Assembly: GCA_963703555.1 (NCBI GenBank)
Contig: CAVPEV010000043.1
Coordinates: 62,001-126,000, forward strand
Length of the DNA: 64,000 nucleotides
Source of the DNA: CAVPEV01 sp963703555
GTDB taxonomy: Bacteria; Actinomycetota; Actinomycetes; Actinomycetales; Cellulomonadaceae
Direction of reading: 5' to 3'
Of the stretch, positions 28,725-37,648 are shown one piece after another (position 1 is the first letter of the stretch; every line of letters starts with the position of its first letter). The notes beneath the pieces are model-generated. The model saw only the letters and a list, made by a program, of their open reading frames with translations. It had not been told where the DNA came from and did not search any database. The translations under genes were made by a program, and so were the position numbers.

Positions 28725-28949
28725 TCACGACTCGTCGTCGGCGGGCAGCGGCACCTCGATGTCCTGCTCGACGACGTCCGCCTCCGCAGCCCGGTCCTCG
28801 CGGTCCGGCCGCGGGAACGGGGGCGTGTAGTCCTCCGGCTCGGCCGGGGCCGCGGCGGCGTCCTCGTCGGTGAGCCGTCGGGGCTGGTCCGGGTCGACAT
28901 CGGCCAGGCCGGCGTCCCGCCACGCGTCGTCACCGGGAATGGTGCTCAT
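28725..28949 (-). CDS. Small acidic hypothetical protein
   Basis: 74-aa reading frame with ATG after a strong AAGGAGGAG ribosome-binding site at 6-nt spacing. Composition is strongly acidic and proline-rich (LTDEDAAAAPAEPEDYTPPF), with no hydrophobic helix or cysteine motif; it looks intrinsically disordered. It lies between deoA and add in the same direction. I do not recognise a family. The Shine-Dalgarno quality is the main reason to believe it is translated. Confidence 0.55.
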   Translation of the reverse strand: MSTIPGDDAWRDAGLADVDPDQPRRLTDEDAAAAPAEPEDYTPPFPRPDREDRAAEADVVEQDIEVPLPADDES

Positions 28950-29043
28950 GTCTCCTCCTTCTCCTCAGGGATTGCGGTGGAGGCCTCAGCAGGCCATGGC
29001 TGTCCCATCGTCCACCTCCCGACCCGCTCCGCGCGGCCGCGGC

Positions 29044-30333
29044 TCAGCGCGCGTCGACGCGCCCCAGCAGCAACCGGCGCTGCGGTACCGCCCCGGGCAC
29101 CACGCGCACCGCTCCGGCGAGCGCCTCGCGCGCCCGGGCGAACCGCTCCGGGGTGTCCGTGTGCAGCGTGAGGACCGGGTCGCCCGCGCGCACCGGCGTG
29201 CCGACCGGGGCGTGCAGCTGCACACCGGCCCCCGCCTGCACGGGGTCCTCCTTGCGCGCCCGCCCCGCACCGAGCCGCCACGCGGCCACCCCGATGCCGT
29301 AGGCGTCCAGTCCGGCCACCACGCCGTCGACCTCGGCACGGACCGTCTCGGTCTCGTGGGCGACGGGCAGCGGCGCGTCCGGGTCCCCGCCCTGGGCGCG
29401 GATCATCCGGCGCCACACGTCCATCGCCCGTCCGTCCGCCAGCGCGGCGGCCGGGTCGGCGTCCGGGCGGCCGGCCACGTCGAGCATCTCCCGGGCGAGC
29501 GCCAGGGTCAGCTCCACGACGTCGGCAGGTCCACCGCCGGCCAGCACCTCCACCGACTCGCGCACCTCGAGCGCGTTGCCCACGGTGCGGCCCAGCGGGG
29601 TCGACATGTCGGTGAGCAGCGCGACCGTGTGCACCCCGGCATCCGTCCCCAGGTCCACCATGGTCCGGGCCAGCTCCTGGGCCTGGCTCAGGTCCTTCAT
29701 GAAGGCCCCGGACCCGACCTTGACGTCCAGCACCAGGGAGCCGGTGCCCTCGGCGATCTTCTTGCTCATGATGGAGCTGGCGATCAGCGGGATCGCCTCG
29801 ACCGTACCGGTGACGTCGCGCAGCGCGTAGAGCTTCCGGTCGGCCGGAGCGAGGCCCTCCCCCGCCTGGCAGATCACCGCGCCGACGTCCTCCAGCTGGG
29901 CGAGCATCTGCGCCGTCGACAGCGCAGCGTGCCAGCCGGGGATCGACTCGAGCTTGTCCAGCGTGCCCCCGGTGTGCCCGAGGCCCCGCCCGGACAGCTG
30001 GGGCACGGCCACGCCGAATGCTGCGACCAGCGGGGCCAGCGGGAGGGTGATCTTGTCCCCCACCCCGCCGGTCGAGTGCTTGTCCGCGGTGGGCCGGGAC
30101 AGCCCGGCGAAGTTCATCCGCTCCCCGGACGCGATCATCGCCGCGGTCCACCGGACGATCTCGCCCCGGTCCATCCCGTTCAGCAGGATCGCCATGGCCA
30201 GGGCGGACATCTGCTCGTCGGACACGACGCCCCGGGTGTACGCGTCCAGCACCCAGTCGATCTGGGCGTCGGTGAGCCGGCGCCGGTCCCGCTTGGCGAC
30301 GATCACCTCCACGGCGTCGAAGGGCTCGCTCAT
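29044..30333 (-). CDS. deoA: Thymidine (pyrimidine-nucleoside) phosphorylase
   Basis: 429-aa enzyme that phosphorolyses thymidine/deoxyuridine to base plus deoxyribose-1-phosphate. Motifs: DKHSTGGVGDKITLPLAPLV (phosphate site and family signature), SGRGLGHTGGTLDKLESIPG, SSIMSKKIAEG and VLDVKVGSGAFMKD. The C-terminal mixed domain has GAGRARKEDPVQAGAGVQL. ATG at 30333 overlaps the cdd stop (ATGA), so it is translationally coupled to cdd. Confidence 0.95.
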   Translation of the reverse strand: MSEPFDAVEVIVAKRDRRRLTDAQIDWVLDAYTRGVVSDEQMSALAMAILLNGMDRGEIVRWTAAMIASGERMNFAGLSRPTADKHSTGGVGDKITLPLAPLVAAFGVAVPQLSGRGLGHTGGTLDKLESIPGWHAALSTAQMLAQLEDVGAVICQAGEGLAPADRKLYALRDVTGTVEAIPLIASSIMSKKIAEGTGSLVLDVKVGSGAFMKDLSQAQELARTMVDLGTDAGVHTVALLTDMSTPLGRTVGNALEVRESVEVLAGGGPADVVELTLALAREMLDVAGRPDADPAAALADGRAMDVWRRMIRAQGGDPDAPLPVAHETETVRAEVDGVVAGLDAYGIGVAAWRLGAGRARKEDPVQAGAGVQLHAPVGTPVRAGDPVLTLHTDTPERFARAREALAGAVRVVPGAVPQRRLLLGRVDAR

Positions 30334-30731
30334 CGGGGTACCCGCTGCGTGAGGTCGGCCTGCCCGAACGCATCGGGCAGGACCTGCGTCATCGGCACCA
30401 CTCCACGGGCAGTCTCCACGACCAGCTCCGGACCGCCGTGCTCCCACAGCAGCTGGCGGCACCGGCCGCACGGCATGAGCAGGTCCCCGTTGGCGTCCAC
30501 GCACGTGACCGCCACCAACCGGCCACCGCCCGACACGTACAGGCCGGACACCAGCGCGCACTCGGCGCACAGGGTCAGCCCGTAGGAGGCGTTCTCCACG
30601 TTGCAGCCGACGACCACCCGGCCGTCGTCGACGAGCGCTGCGGCGCCGACCGGGAACTGCGAGTACGGCACGTAGGCCCGGTGCATGACGTCCCTGGCGG
30701 CCGCCCGGAGGTTGGCCCAGTCGATCTCCAT
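30330..30731 (-). CDS. cdd: Cytidine deaminase
   Basis: 133-aa homotetrameric-type enzyme converting cytidine/deoxycytidine to uridines. Motifs: PYSQFPVGAAAL, GCNVENASYGLTLCAECALV (zinc Cys and catalytic Glu) and MPCGRCRQLLWE (second and third zinc cysteines). Third of the tightly packed genes after the ABC permeases (5-bp gap) and before deoA (4-bp overlap), so it forms one operon with nucleoside import and thymidine phosphorolysis. Confidence 0.95.
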   Translation of the reverse strand: MEIDWANLRAAARDVMHRAYVPYSQFPVGAAALVDDGRVVVGCNVENASYGLTLCAECALVSGLYVSGGGRLVAVTCVDANGDLLMPCGRCRQLLWEHGGPELVVETARGVVPMTQVLPDAFGQADLTQRVPR

Positions 30732-30736
30732 GGTCC

Positions 30737-32029
30737 TCACTTCACGTAGGGCACGCCCTCGGCGGCAGGAGCACGGACGCGCCCGACCAGACCGGCGACG
30801 GCAAAGATGGTGACCACATACGGGGTCATGAGCATGATCTGGCTGGGGATCGGGGTGCCGATGATGCCGAGCACCACCTGCAGGTTGTCGGCGAAGCCGA
30901 ACAGCAGCGCCGCGGCCAGCGCGCCGCGGGGGCTCCACCGCCCGAGGATCATCGCCGCCAGGGCGATGAACCCCTTGCCGCCGGACATCTCCTTGCCGAA
31001 CGCCAGCCCCGCAGCGACCGTGAAGAAGGCCCCGCCCAGCCCGGCCACGGCCCCGCCGAGCAGCGTGTTGCGCGTCCGGGTGCGGTCGACGTTGATGCCC
31101 ACGGTGTCCGCGGCGCGCGGGTGCTCGCCCGCCGAGCGCATCCGCAGCCCCCAGCGGCTGCGGTACAGCATCACCTGCAGCACCACCACGACCGCATACA
31201 TGATGTAGACGAGCACGTTCTGGCGGAACAGGACCGGTCCGACCACCGGGATCTGGGACACCAGCGGGATGTCGATGGTGGGCAGCCGCGGCGGGGAGTT
31301 CAGCATGCTCGCGTTGTCCTTGAGCACCGTGGAGAACAGGAAGCTCGTCACGCCGGTGACCAGGACGTTGAGCACCACCCCGACGATGATCTGGTCGACC
31401 CAGTAGGTGACCGCGAAGAGCACCAGCAGGGCACCGACGAGCGCCCCGGCGATCGGCGCCGCGACCAGGCCCAGGTAGGCGCTGCCGGTGAGGGACGCCA
31501 CCACCGCCGCGAGGAACGCGCCGGCGAGCAGCTGGCCCTCGATCGCCACGTTCACCACACCGGAGTGCTCGCAGAGCACCCCGGCCAGCGCCCCGAACAC
31601 CAACGGGATCGCCAGGAACAGCGAGCCCTGCAGCAGGCTCGTCAGCGGCAGCGGCTCCCGCTTGCCCGCGACGGCCCAGGTGAGCAGCGCCAGGAGGACG
31701 AGCACGCCGAACACGGACGGCAGCCAGACGCCGAGCTTGCGGCGCGACCGGGTGGCCCACGCCGACACGGCGCCCAGACCGAGCGCGAGCAGCGACAGCA
31801 GGATCGCGGCCGTCTTCGACGGGACCGTGATCGGGGCGATGGTCACGAAGTCCTTCGACGTCGAGACCACGAAGGTGGTGGAGCGGCCACCCTGCGGCAG
31901 CAGGCCGAACAGCACGAGGGCCGCCAGGCCCACCGTGAGGTAGATGACCGGGGACCGCCAGCTGATCGGGGGCAGCGGCTTGGCCGGCGCGTCGGTCGCG
32001 GGTGCCGGCGCTGTGGTCACGGCGCTCAT
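30737..32029 (-). CDS. Nucleoside-type ABC transporter permease (second)
   Basis: 430-aa inner-membrane permease of the BPD_transp_2 family, the YufQ/NupQ type. About nine to ten helices. Motifs include GVLCEHSGVVNVAIEGQLLA and GNTLLGGAVAGLGGAFFTVA-like stretches, with GEHPRAADTVGINVDRTR in the coupling region. Works with the preceding permease, ATPase and BMP lipoprotein to import nucleosides; substrate class is inferred from family and the cdd/deoA/add context. ATG at 32029 overlaps the stop of the other permease (ATGA). Confidence 0.92.
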   Translation of the reverse strand: MSAVTTAPAPATDAPAKPLPPISWRSPVIYLTVGLAALVLFGLLPQGGRSTTFVVSTSKDFVTIAPITVPSKTAAILLSLLALGLGAVSAWATRSRRKLGVWLPSVFGVLVLLALLTWAVAGKREPLPLTSLLQGSLFLAIPLVFGALAGVLCEHSGVVNVAIEGQLLAGAFLAAVVASLTGSAYLGLVAAPIAGALVGALLVLFAVTYWVDQIIVGVVLNVLVTGVTSFLFSTVLKDNASMLNSPPRLPTIDIPLVSQIPVVGPVLFRQNVLVYIMYAVVVVLQVMLYRSRWGLRMRSAGEHPRAADTVGINVDRTRTRNTLLGGAVAGLGGAFFTVAAGLAFGKEMSGGKGFIALAAMILGRWSPRGALAAALLFGFADNLQVVLGIIGTPIPSQIMLMTPYVVTIFAVAGLVGRVRAPAAEGVPYVK

Positions 32030-33303
32030 GCGGCGACCTCCTCAGGTGTGACGGACGGCCGGGCGGCACGGTGGCTGCCGGGCCGGGGCAGTCGGAAGAC
32101 TGCCCGGGTGAGCGGCGGCGCCGCGATGAACAGGACGACGAGGGACTGCACGACGAGCACGATGTCGATCGGCGTGCCGGTGGCCGCCTGCATGGCGAAG
32201 CCACCGGCGCGCAGCGCCCCGAACAGCACGCCGGCCAGGAAGGTCCCCAACGGCCTGGACCTGCCCAGCAGCGCCACCGTGATCGCGTCGAAGCCGAAGC
32301 TCGCAGCCACCCCTGCCGTGAGGACCCGCTCCGTGCCGAGGACCTGCGCCGACCCACCGAGGCCGGCCAGCGCGCCGGCCACCACCATCACCCACACGTA
32401 GGTGGAGTTGACGTCGATCCCGGCCACCCGGGCCGCGGCGGCGTTGGAGCCGACCGCGCGGAACGTGAAGCCGATCGTCGACCGGTTCATCAGCCACCAC
32501 ACGAACACGGCTGCGACGATCGCCACGAGGAAGCCGGCGTGCAGGCGGAACTGCGACCCGAGCAGCAACGGATAGACGGCAGTGTTCGCGATCGGCGGCG
32601 AGATCGGGTTCGTCGACCCGGCCCGCTGGAACGCCGACGTCGTCAGCAGGTACCCGACGAGGTACACCGCGACGTTGTTGAGCATGATGGTCACGATCAC
32701 CTCGTGCGCGCCGGTGCGCGCCTTGAGGAAGCCGGCGATGCCTGCCCACAGGCCGCCGCCGGCCGCCGCACCGATCATCGCCAGCAGCAGGTGCAGCCCG
32801 GCCGGCAGGTGCAGGGCGAACCCCACGTACCCGCCGACCACGGCACCGAGGATGATCTGTCCCTGGGCGCCGATGTTGAACAGGCCCGCCCGGAAGCCGA
32901 CCGCCAGGCCCAGCCCGGCGAGGATGAGCGGCACCGAGACGGTGAGCGTCTCGGTGAGCGGCAGGAGCGCCCCGGCCGGTGTCGACGCGTCGAGGTTGAC
33001 GACGGAGCCCTTGAACAGCGCGACGTAGGCGTCGGACACCACGGTCCACGCGGTGGAGAAGAAGTCACCGGGCCGGGCGAACAGGTATCCGGCGGCGGCC
33101 TGCACGCCCGGGTCCGCCGCGGCGATCAGCACCGCGGAGATCACCAGCGCCAGGACCGCGGCCAGCACGGTGACCAGCCAGCTGCTCTCCAGCATCTCCC
33201 GGAGCACGGTGGTGCCCCGGGGCGGACGCTCCTCGGCGCGCGCACCGGACGCACCCGCGGCCGCCGAGGCCGGGCCGGGCTCCGGGGCGGGGGTCTCGCT
33301 CAC
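32026..33303 (-). CDS. Nucleoside-type ABC transporter permease (first)
   Basis: 425-aa permease of the YufP/NupP type. A proline/alanine-rich cytoplasmic N-terminus of about 40 residues precedes eight to nine helices. Family stretches: FNIGAQGQIILGAVVGGYVG, GGGLWAGIAGFLKARTGAHE, VIVTIMLNNVAVYLVGYLL and GSNAAAARVAGIDVN. Both permeases are needed for the heteromeric channel. The start overlaps the ATPase stop by 4 bp. Confidence 0.92.
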   Translation of the reverse strand: MSETPAPEPGPASAAAGASGARAEERPPRGTTVLREMLESSWLVTVLAAVLALVISAVLIAAADPGVQAAAGYLFARPGDFFSTAWTVVSDAYVALFKGSVVNLDASTPAGALLPLTETLTVSVPLILAGLGLAVGFRAGLFNIGAQGQIILGAVVGGYVGFALHLPAGLHLLLAMIGAAAGGGLWAGIAGFLKARTGAHEVIVTIMLNNVAVYLVGYLLTTSAFQRAGSTNPISPPIANTAVYPLLLGSQFRLHAGFLVAIVAAVFVWWLMNRSTIGFTFRAVGSNAAAARVAGIDVNSTYVWVMVVAGALAGLGGSAQVLGTERVLTAGVAASFGFDAITVALLGRSRPLGTFLAGVLFGALRAGGFAMQAATGTPIDIVLVVQSLVVLFIAAPPLTRAVFRLPRPGSHRAARPSVTPEEVAA

Positions 33304-34892
33304 AGGTCCTCCTCCTGGGCGGCCGTGGTCGCCTCGATGTCAGCCTCGCCGAGCAGCGTGTGCGAGGTCGCGGCCTGCGCCTGCGCCTCCGCCAGCGGCA
33401 CGCCGGCCATCATGAGCCCCAGCACGTCCCGGTCCGTGCCGCCCGGCACGATGCCCACCGCCCGGCCCCGGTACATGACGAGGATCCGGTCGGCCAGCCC
33501 GAGGACCTCGTCCAGCTCGGTGGACACGATGAGCACAGGTGTGCCGTGGTCGCGCTCCTGGACCACCCGGCGGTGCACGAACTCGATCGAACCCACGTCC
33601 AGCCCACGGGTCGGCTGCGAGGCGATCAACAGCCGCAGCGGCCGCGACATCTCCCGCGCCAGGACGACCTTCTGCTGGTTCCCGCCGGACAGCGTGCCGG
33701 CCGGCGCGTCCACCGACGGGGTCCGCACGTCGAACTCCTCGACGAGCCGCACGGCGCTGGCCCGGACCCGGCGCGGGTCCAGCGCCAGACCACGAGCGAA
33801 CGGCGGCTGGTCGTAGACGTCGAGGATGAGGTTCTCCGCCACCGAGAAGTCGGCGACCAGGCCGTCCGTCGTGCGGTCCTCGGGGACGAAGCCCACCCCG
33901 GCCTCGAGGACCTGCTTGACCGTCCGGCCGAGCAGCGGCTCGCCGTCCAGCTCGATCGAGCCCTCGGTCGGGTGCTCCAGGCCGAGGATGACGTCGGTCA
34001 GCTCGGTCTGCCCGTTGCCCTGCACGCCGGCGATCGCGAGGATCTCCCCCCGCGCCACGTCGAAGCTCACGTCGTCGACCTGGCGGACACCGGCGGCGCC
34101 GACCACCGACAGGTGTCTCACCGTCAGCGCGACGTCGCCCGGACGGGCCGGAGACTTCTCCACGCCGAGCGACACGGACCGGCCCACCATGAGCGAGGCG
34201 AGCTCCTGCTCGGAGGTGCTCGGCGCGACGCTACCGACCACGCGCCCACGCCGGATGACCGTGATCCGGTCGGCGACCGCTCGGACCTCGCGCAGCTTGT
34301 GGGTGATGAAGACGATGGAGGTCCCCGACTCCTTGAGCTGTCGCATGATCGTGATCAGCTCGTCGGTCTCCTGCGGGGTGAGCACCGCGGTCGGCTCGTC
34401 GAGGATCAGCACCTCGGCGCGCCGGGACAGCGCCTTGATGATCTCGACCCGCTGCTGCTGGCCCACCGTGAGGTCCTCGACCATGACGTCGGGGTCGACG
34501 TCGAACCCGAACCGGTCGGAGATCTCGCTGACCAGTCGACGTGCCGCGCCCAGGTCGATGACGCCCGCGGCACCGCGCACCGGCTCGTGGCCCAGCACGA
34601 CGTTCTCGGCGACGGTGAACACCGGGATGAGCATGAAGTGCTGGTGCACCATCCCGATGCCCGCCGCCATCGCGTCACGCGGGCCGGCAAACCGCACCGG
34701 CTGCCCGTCGACGAGCACCTCGCCCTCGTCCGGGTCGTACAAGCCGTACAGCACGTTCATCAGCGTCGACTTGCCGGCCCCGTTCTCGCCGAGCAGCGCG
34801 TGGATCTCCCCCGGGTCTACCACGAGGTCGATGTGGTCGTTGGCGACCAGGTCACCGAATCGCTTGGTGATCCCGCGCAGTTCGAGCTTCAT
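33300..34892 (-). CDS. Nucleoside-type ABC transporter ATPase (two nucleotide-binding domains)
   Basis: 530-aa tandem ATPase (YufO/NupO or sugar RbsA-like architecture). Domain 1: Walker A GENGAGKSTLMNVLYGLYDP, signature LTVGQQQRVEI, Walker B VLILDEPTAVLTPQE. Domain 2 has a degenerate Walker A (GVQGNGQTEL, no Lys) but an intact signature (LSGGNQQKVVLARE), as typical for this family, and LLIASQPTRGLDVGSIE at the Walker B position. ATG follows AAGGAG. It has its own -10 upstream (34926-34931), separate from the lipoprotein gene. Confidence 0.94.
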   Translation of the reverse strand: MKLELRGITKRFGDLVANDHIDLVVDPGEIHALLGENGAGKSTLMNVLYGLYDPDEGEVLVDGQPVRFAGPRDAMAAGIGMVHQHFMLIPVFTVAENVVLGHEPVRGAAGVIDLGAARRLVSEISDRFGFDVDPDVMVEDLTVGQQQRVEIIKALSRRAEVLILDEPTAVLTPQETDELITIMRQLKESGTSIVFITHKLREVRAVADRITVIRRGRVVGSVAPSTSEQELASLMVGRSVSLGVEKSPARPGDVALTVRHLSVVGAAGVRQVDDVSFDVARGEILAIAGVQGNGQTELTDVILGLEHPTEGSIELDGEPLLGRTVKQVLEAGVGFVPEDRTTDGLVADFSVAENLILDVYDQPPFARGLALDPRRVRASAVRLVEEFDVRTPSVDAPAGTLSGGNQQKVVLAREMSRPLRLLIASQPTRGLDVGSIEFVHRRVVQERDHGTPVLIVSTELDEVLGLADRILVMYRGRAVGIVPGGTDRDVLGLMMAGVPLAEAQAQAATSHTLLGEADIEATTAAQEEDL

Positions 34893-34925
34893 GCCACCCG
34901 GCTCCTTCGTCGTGAGTCCTGCTGC

Positions 34926-34931
34926 ACCCTA
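34926..34931 (-). promoter_or_regulatory. -10 hexamer of the ABC transporter-cdd-deoA operon
   Basis: TAGGGT about 34 nt before the ATPase ATG, leaving a short leader with a Shine-Dalgarno. A 6-bp inverted repeat (CACCCC GTG GGGGTG, 34941-34955) lies in the region between -10 and -35 and could be an operator. Confidence 0.4.
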
Positions 34932-34981
34932 GTTGCGCGACACCCCGTGGGGGTGCAGCCGACGCGACGCGGGTGCGGTCA

Positions 34982-35018
34982 GACCGGTGGCCCGGGCGCT
35001 CGGCCCGGGCCACCGGTC
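34982..35018 (-). terminator. Perfect 16-bp hairpin after the BMP lipoprotein gene
   Basis: GACCGGTGGCCCGGGC pairs perfectly with GCCCGGGCCACCGGTC around a 5-nt loop. It starts 16 nt downstream of the lipoprotein stop and precedes the ABC ATPase promoter. Strong enough to terminate or to protect the abundant binding-protein mRNA. No T-run. Confidence 0.75.
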
Positions 35019-35034
35019 GTCAGGTGCGGGAACG

Positions 35035-36132
35035 TCAGTTCGCGCTCGGCGACGTGACGACCAGGGCACCGCTGATGATCTGCTTCTTCAAGTCGTCGAC
35101 CTTGCTCGACAGCGCGGCAGGCACCTGCGACGAGAAGTCGTGGAACGGCGCGATGTCGATGCCGCCGTTCTGCAGCGTGCCGACGTACGGGTCCGCGGCA
35201 AAGCTTCCCCCGGCGGCCTGCTGCACCGTGTCGTAGACGGCCTGGCCGATCTCCTTGAGCACGGAGGTCAGGACGATCGGGGCGTAGTCCGGCGCGGTGT
35301 TGAACCAGTCCGCGTCCACGCCGATGATCGAGACGTTGCCGGCCTCCTTGGCCGCCGCCGCCGCGCCGAGGCCGACCGGCCCGGCCACCGGCATGATGAT
35401 GTCCGCACCCTGGTCGATGAAGCCCTTGGCCTGGTTCTGCCCGTTGGCCTGGTTCTCGAAGTCACCCGTGAAGGAGCCGGTCTGGGCCGCCTTGTCCCAG
35501 CCGAGCGTCTTGACCGAGGTGCCGTTGTCGGTGTTGTACTGCGTGACGCCGTCGACGAACCCGTCCATGAAGATCGACACCGACGGCAGCTGGATGCCGC
35601 CGAACGTGGCGACCGTGCCCGTCTTCGTCATCCCGGCGGCGACGTAGCCGGCCAGGAACGCGGCCTCCTGCGTGTTGAACAGCAGGGGCTTGGCATTGGC
35701 GACGGTCACCGGGTTGAAGTCGGCGTCGCTGAACGCCGAGTCGACCAGCGCGAACTCGACGTCCGGGTTGGCGTCCGCAGCCGTCTGGATCGGGTCCTCC
35801 AACAGGAAGCCGACACCGATGATGAGGCTGCAGTTCTGGGCGAGCAGGTTGTTGATGTTCGGCGTGAAGTCCGTCTCGGCCGTCGACTCGACGGCCGCCT
35901 CCTCGATGCCGAGGTCCTTGACGACGCGGTCGAGGCCCTCCTTGCCCGACTGGTTGAAGGACTTGTCCTGGAACCCTCCGGAGTCGGAGACCATGCAGGC
36001 CTTGAAGCTGGACGCGGCCGCCGAGCCGCCGCTGGCGGCCGGCGTGTTCGTGGCGTCGGGGGCGCTGCCGCACGCGGCGAGCGCGAGGGCGACCGCCCCG
36101 CTCAGCGCGGCCACCTGGATCATCTTCTTCAC
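35035..36132 (-). CDS. BMP-family nucleoside-binding lipoprotein
   Basis: 365-aa extracytoplasmic substrate-binding lipoprotein (PnrA/BmpA/NupN type). The signal peptide MKKMIQVAALSGAVALALAA ends at a lipobox LALAAC (Cys 21). The mature protein has a Ser/Ala-rich linker and the family stretches DSGGFQDKSFNQSGKEGLDR, IIGVGFLLED, NTQEAAFLAGYVAAGMTKTG and IIGVDADWF. It delivers purine or other nucleosides to the ABC transporter encoded next. GTG at 36132 follows AGGAG. The open frame continues into the M20 gene on the same strand but that is not coding. Confidence 0.94.
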   Translation of the reverse strand: MKKMIQVAALSGAVALALAACGSAPDATNTPAASGGSAAASSFKACMVSDSGGFQDKSFNQSGKEGLDRVVKDLGIEEAAVESTAETDFTPNINNLLAQNCSLIIGVGFLLEDPIQTAADANPDVEFALVDSAFSDADFNPVTVANAKPLLFNTQEAAFLAGYVAAGMTKTGTVATFGGIQLPSVSIFMDGFVDGVTQYNTDNGTSVKTLGWDKAAQTGSFTGDFENQANGQNQAKGFIDQGADIIMPVAGPVGLGAAAAAKEAGNVSIIGVDADWFNTAPDYAPIVLTSVLKEIGQAVYDTVQQAAGGSFAADPYVGTLQNGGIDIAPFHDFSSQVPAALSSKVDDLKKQIISGALVVTSPSAN

Positions 36133-36173
36133 GCGGATCTCCTGAGTCTCAGACCGTGCCGGGCCGGCGGAAC

Positions 36174-36211
36174 CCGCCCGCGCGGTGCACCGTTGCACCG
36201 AGCGCGGGCGG
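36174..36211 (-). promoter_or_regulatory. Structured leader hairpin upstream of the BMP lipoprotein
   Basis: CCGCCCGCGC and GGTGCA pair with TGCACC and GCGCGGGCGG, a 16-bp stem interrupted by one 2-nt bulge with a 4-nt loop. A -10-like TAGTGT at 36237-36242 would put this hairpin in the mRNA 5' leader; if transcription starts elsewhere it could instead terminate the upstream M20 gene. A perfect palindrome CTGAGTCTCAG (36142-36152) lies next to the ribosome-binding site. Confidence 0.5.
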
Positions 36212-36236
36212 AGTCGCCCGATCTCGTTGCAGCCAG

Positions 36237-36242
36237 ACACTA
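36237..36242 (-). promoter_or_regulatory. Putative -10 hexamer of the BMP lipoprotein gene
   Basis: TAGTGT with a weak -35-like GTCACA 17 nt upstream. Predicts a leader of about 97 nt containing the hairpin at 36174-36211. Confidence 0.35.
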
Positions 36243-36292
36243 GCGAGCGACCGACCGGCTGTGACCCGCCAGGGTCCCGCGCAGACATTCCG

Positions 36293-37582
36293 TTACCGAT
36301 TCGGTACCTCCGCCTGCGCGCCGCGCCCGCCGGACGGTGCCTCGCCCGCGCCCGCGTGCTCCGAGCCCACGCCTCCCGAGCCCACGGCCCCCGGGCGGCC
36401 GGCCAGCAGCGCCGTCCGGGCCAGCAGCAGCGCGCCGATCTCGACGGCCCGCTCGTCGACGACCAGATCCCCCTGGTGGATGTCGTAGCTGCGCCCCCCG
36501 GGGGTACGGGTGCCCAGCCGCGCCAGCGCGCCCGGCACCCGGGTGAGGTACCAGGCGAAGTCCTCCCCACCCAGGGACTGCTCGGTGAGGACGACGCCGT
36601 CCGCGCCGAGCACCTCCCGGGCTGCCGCCTCCAGCACGGCCGTGGCGTGTGCGGCGTTGTGCACCGGCGGCACACCGCGCGCGTGGCGGACCTCCACCTC
36701 GACGCCGTAGGGGGCCACCACCTGGGCGACCGCCTCGTGCAGCACGGCCGACGCCTTCTCCCAGGCGCGCACGTCCAGGCAGCGCAGGGTGCCGCGGACC
36801 GTGCCCGTCGTCGGGATCGCGTTGTGCGCCTGCCCTGCGTGCACGGCACCCCAGGTGAGGTTCACCCCCGACCGGGGGTCCAGCCGGCGGCCCAGCACGG
36901 CCGGCACCTGGGTGATCACCTCCCCCAGCGCGAACACGACGTCCCCCGTCAGGTGCGGCCGGGAGGTGTGCCCGCCGGGGCCGGCGATGGTCACTGTCAC
37001 CTCGTCGCTCGCCGAGGTGATCGGGCCGATCCGGGTGCCGACCCGGCCCACGTCGATCTTCGGCTCGCAGTGCAGGGCGAAGACCTCGGACACGCCGTCC
37101 AGGACGCCGGCCTCGATGACGTCCAGGGCGCCGCCGGGTTCCAGCTCCTCCGCCGGCTGGAAGATCAGCCGCACGCCGGTGGGCAGCCGGCCGACCGCCG
37201 CGAGAGGGGCAAGCAGCAGGCCCGCACCGAGCAGGGCGGCGGTGTGCACGTCGTGACCGCACGCGTGCGACACGCCGGGCACGGTCGACGCCCACGGCAG
37301 GTCCGTCGTCTCCGGCACCGGCAGGGCGTCCAGGTCGGCGCGCAGGGCGACCCGCTGCCGCCCGGTCACCGTCGCCCCGGGGCCGAGGTCGCAGACCAGG
37401 CCCGTGCCCACCAACGGGCGGGGGTGCAGGCCCGCCCGTCGCAGGCGGTCCATGACCAGCCGAGTGGTGCGCTGCTCGGTCCGGCCGAGCTCGGGATGGG
37501 CGTGGATGTCGCGGTGCACGTCGAGCAGCTCGGCCCGCAGCTCGTCGGGCAGACCCAGCGGACGGGGCATCTCCAGGCTCAC
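36293..37582 (-). CDS. M20-family amidohydrolase
   Basis: 429-aa zinc amidohydrolase of the peptidase M20D group (N-acyl amino acid or peptide deacylases such as hippuricase). Metal and catalytic segments are complete: SHACGHDVHTAALLGAG, FQPAEELEPGG, HCEPKIDVGRVG and GGEDFAWYL. The lid domain has the GGHTSRP stretch. The C-terminal 25 residues are low-complexity. GTG at 37582 was chosen because TAGTCT lies 7 nt upstream; the frame is open to 37624. Same relative position as the amiA genes near the mycobacterial punA/pmmB locus. Substrate unknown. Confidence 0.9.
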   Translation of the reverse strand: MSLEMPRPLGLPDELRAELLDVHRDIHAHPELGRTEQRTTRLVMDRLRRAGLHPRPLVGTGLVCDLGPGATVTGRQRVALRADLDALPVPETTDLPWASTVPGVSHACGHDVHTAALLGAGLLLAPLAAVGRLPTGVRLIFQPAEELEPGGALDVIEAGVLDGVSEVFALHCEPKIDVGRVGTRIGPITSASDEVTVTIAGPGGHTSRPHLTGDVVFALGEVITQVPAVLGRRLDPRSGVNLTWGAVHAGQAHNAIPTTGTVRGTLRCLDVRAWEKASAVLHEAVAQVVAPYGVEVEVRHARGVPPVHNAAHATAVLEAAAREVLGADGVVLTEQSLGGEDFAWYLTRVPGALARLGTRTPGGRSYDIHQGDLVVDERAVEIGALLLARTALLAGRPGAVGSGGVGSEHAGAGEAPSGGRGAQAEVPNR

Positions 37583-37589
37583 GGGACCG

Positions 37590-37595
37590 AGACTA
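37590..37595 (-). promoter_or_regulatory. Leaderless-type -10 hexamer of the M20 gene
   Basis: TAGTCT, 7 nt before the GTG at 37582, no Shine-Dalgarno sequence. Supports this start over the upstream one. Confidence 0.42.
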
Positions 37596-37648
37596 GACGC
37601 GCCGGCGCCTGCTGCGTTGTCCACGCCTCGGACCGGGTGGTCCAGCTG

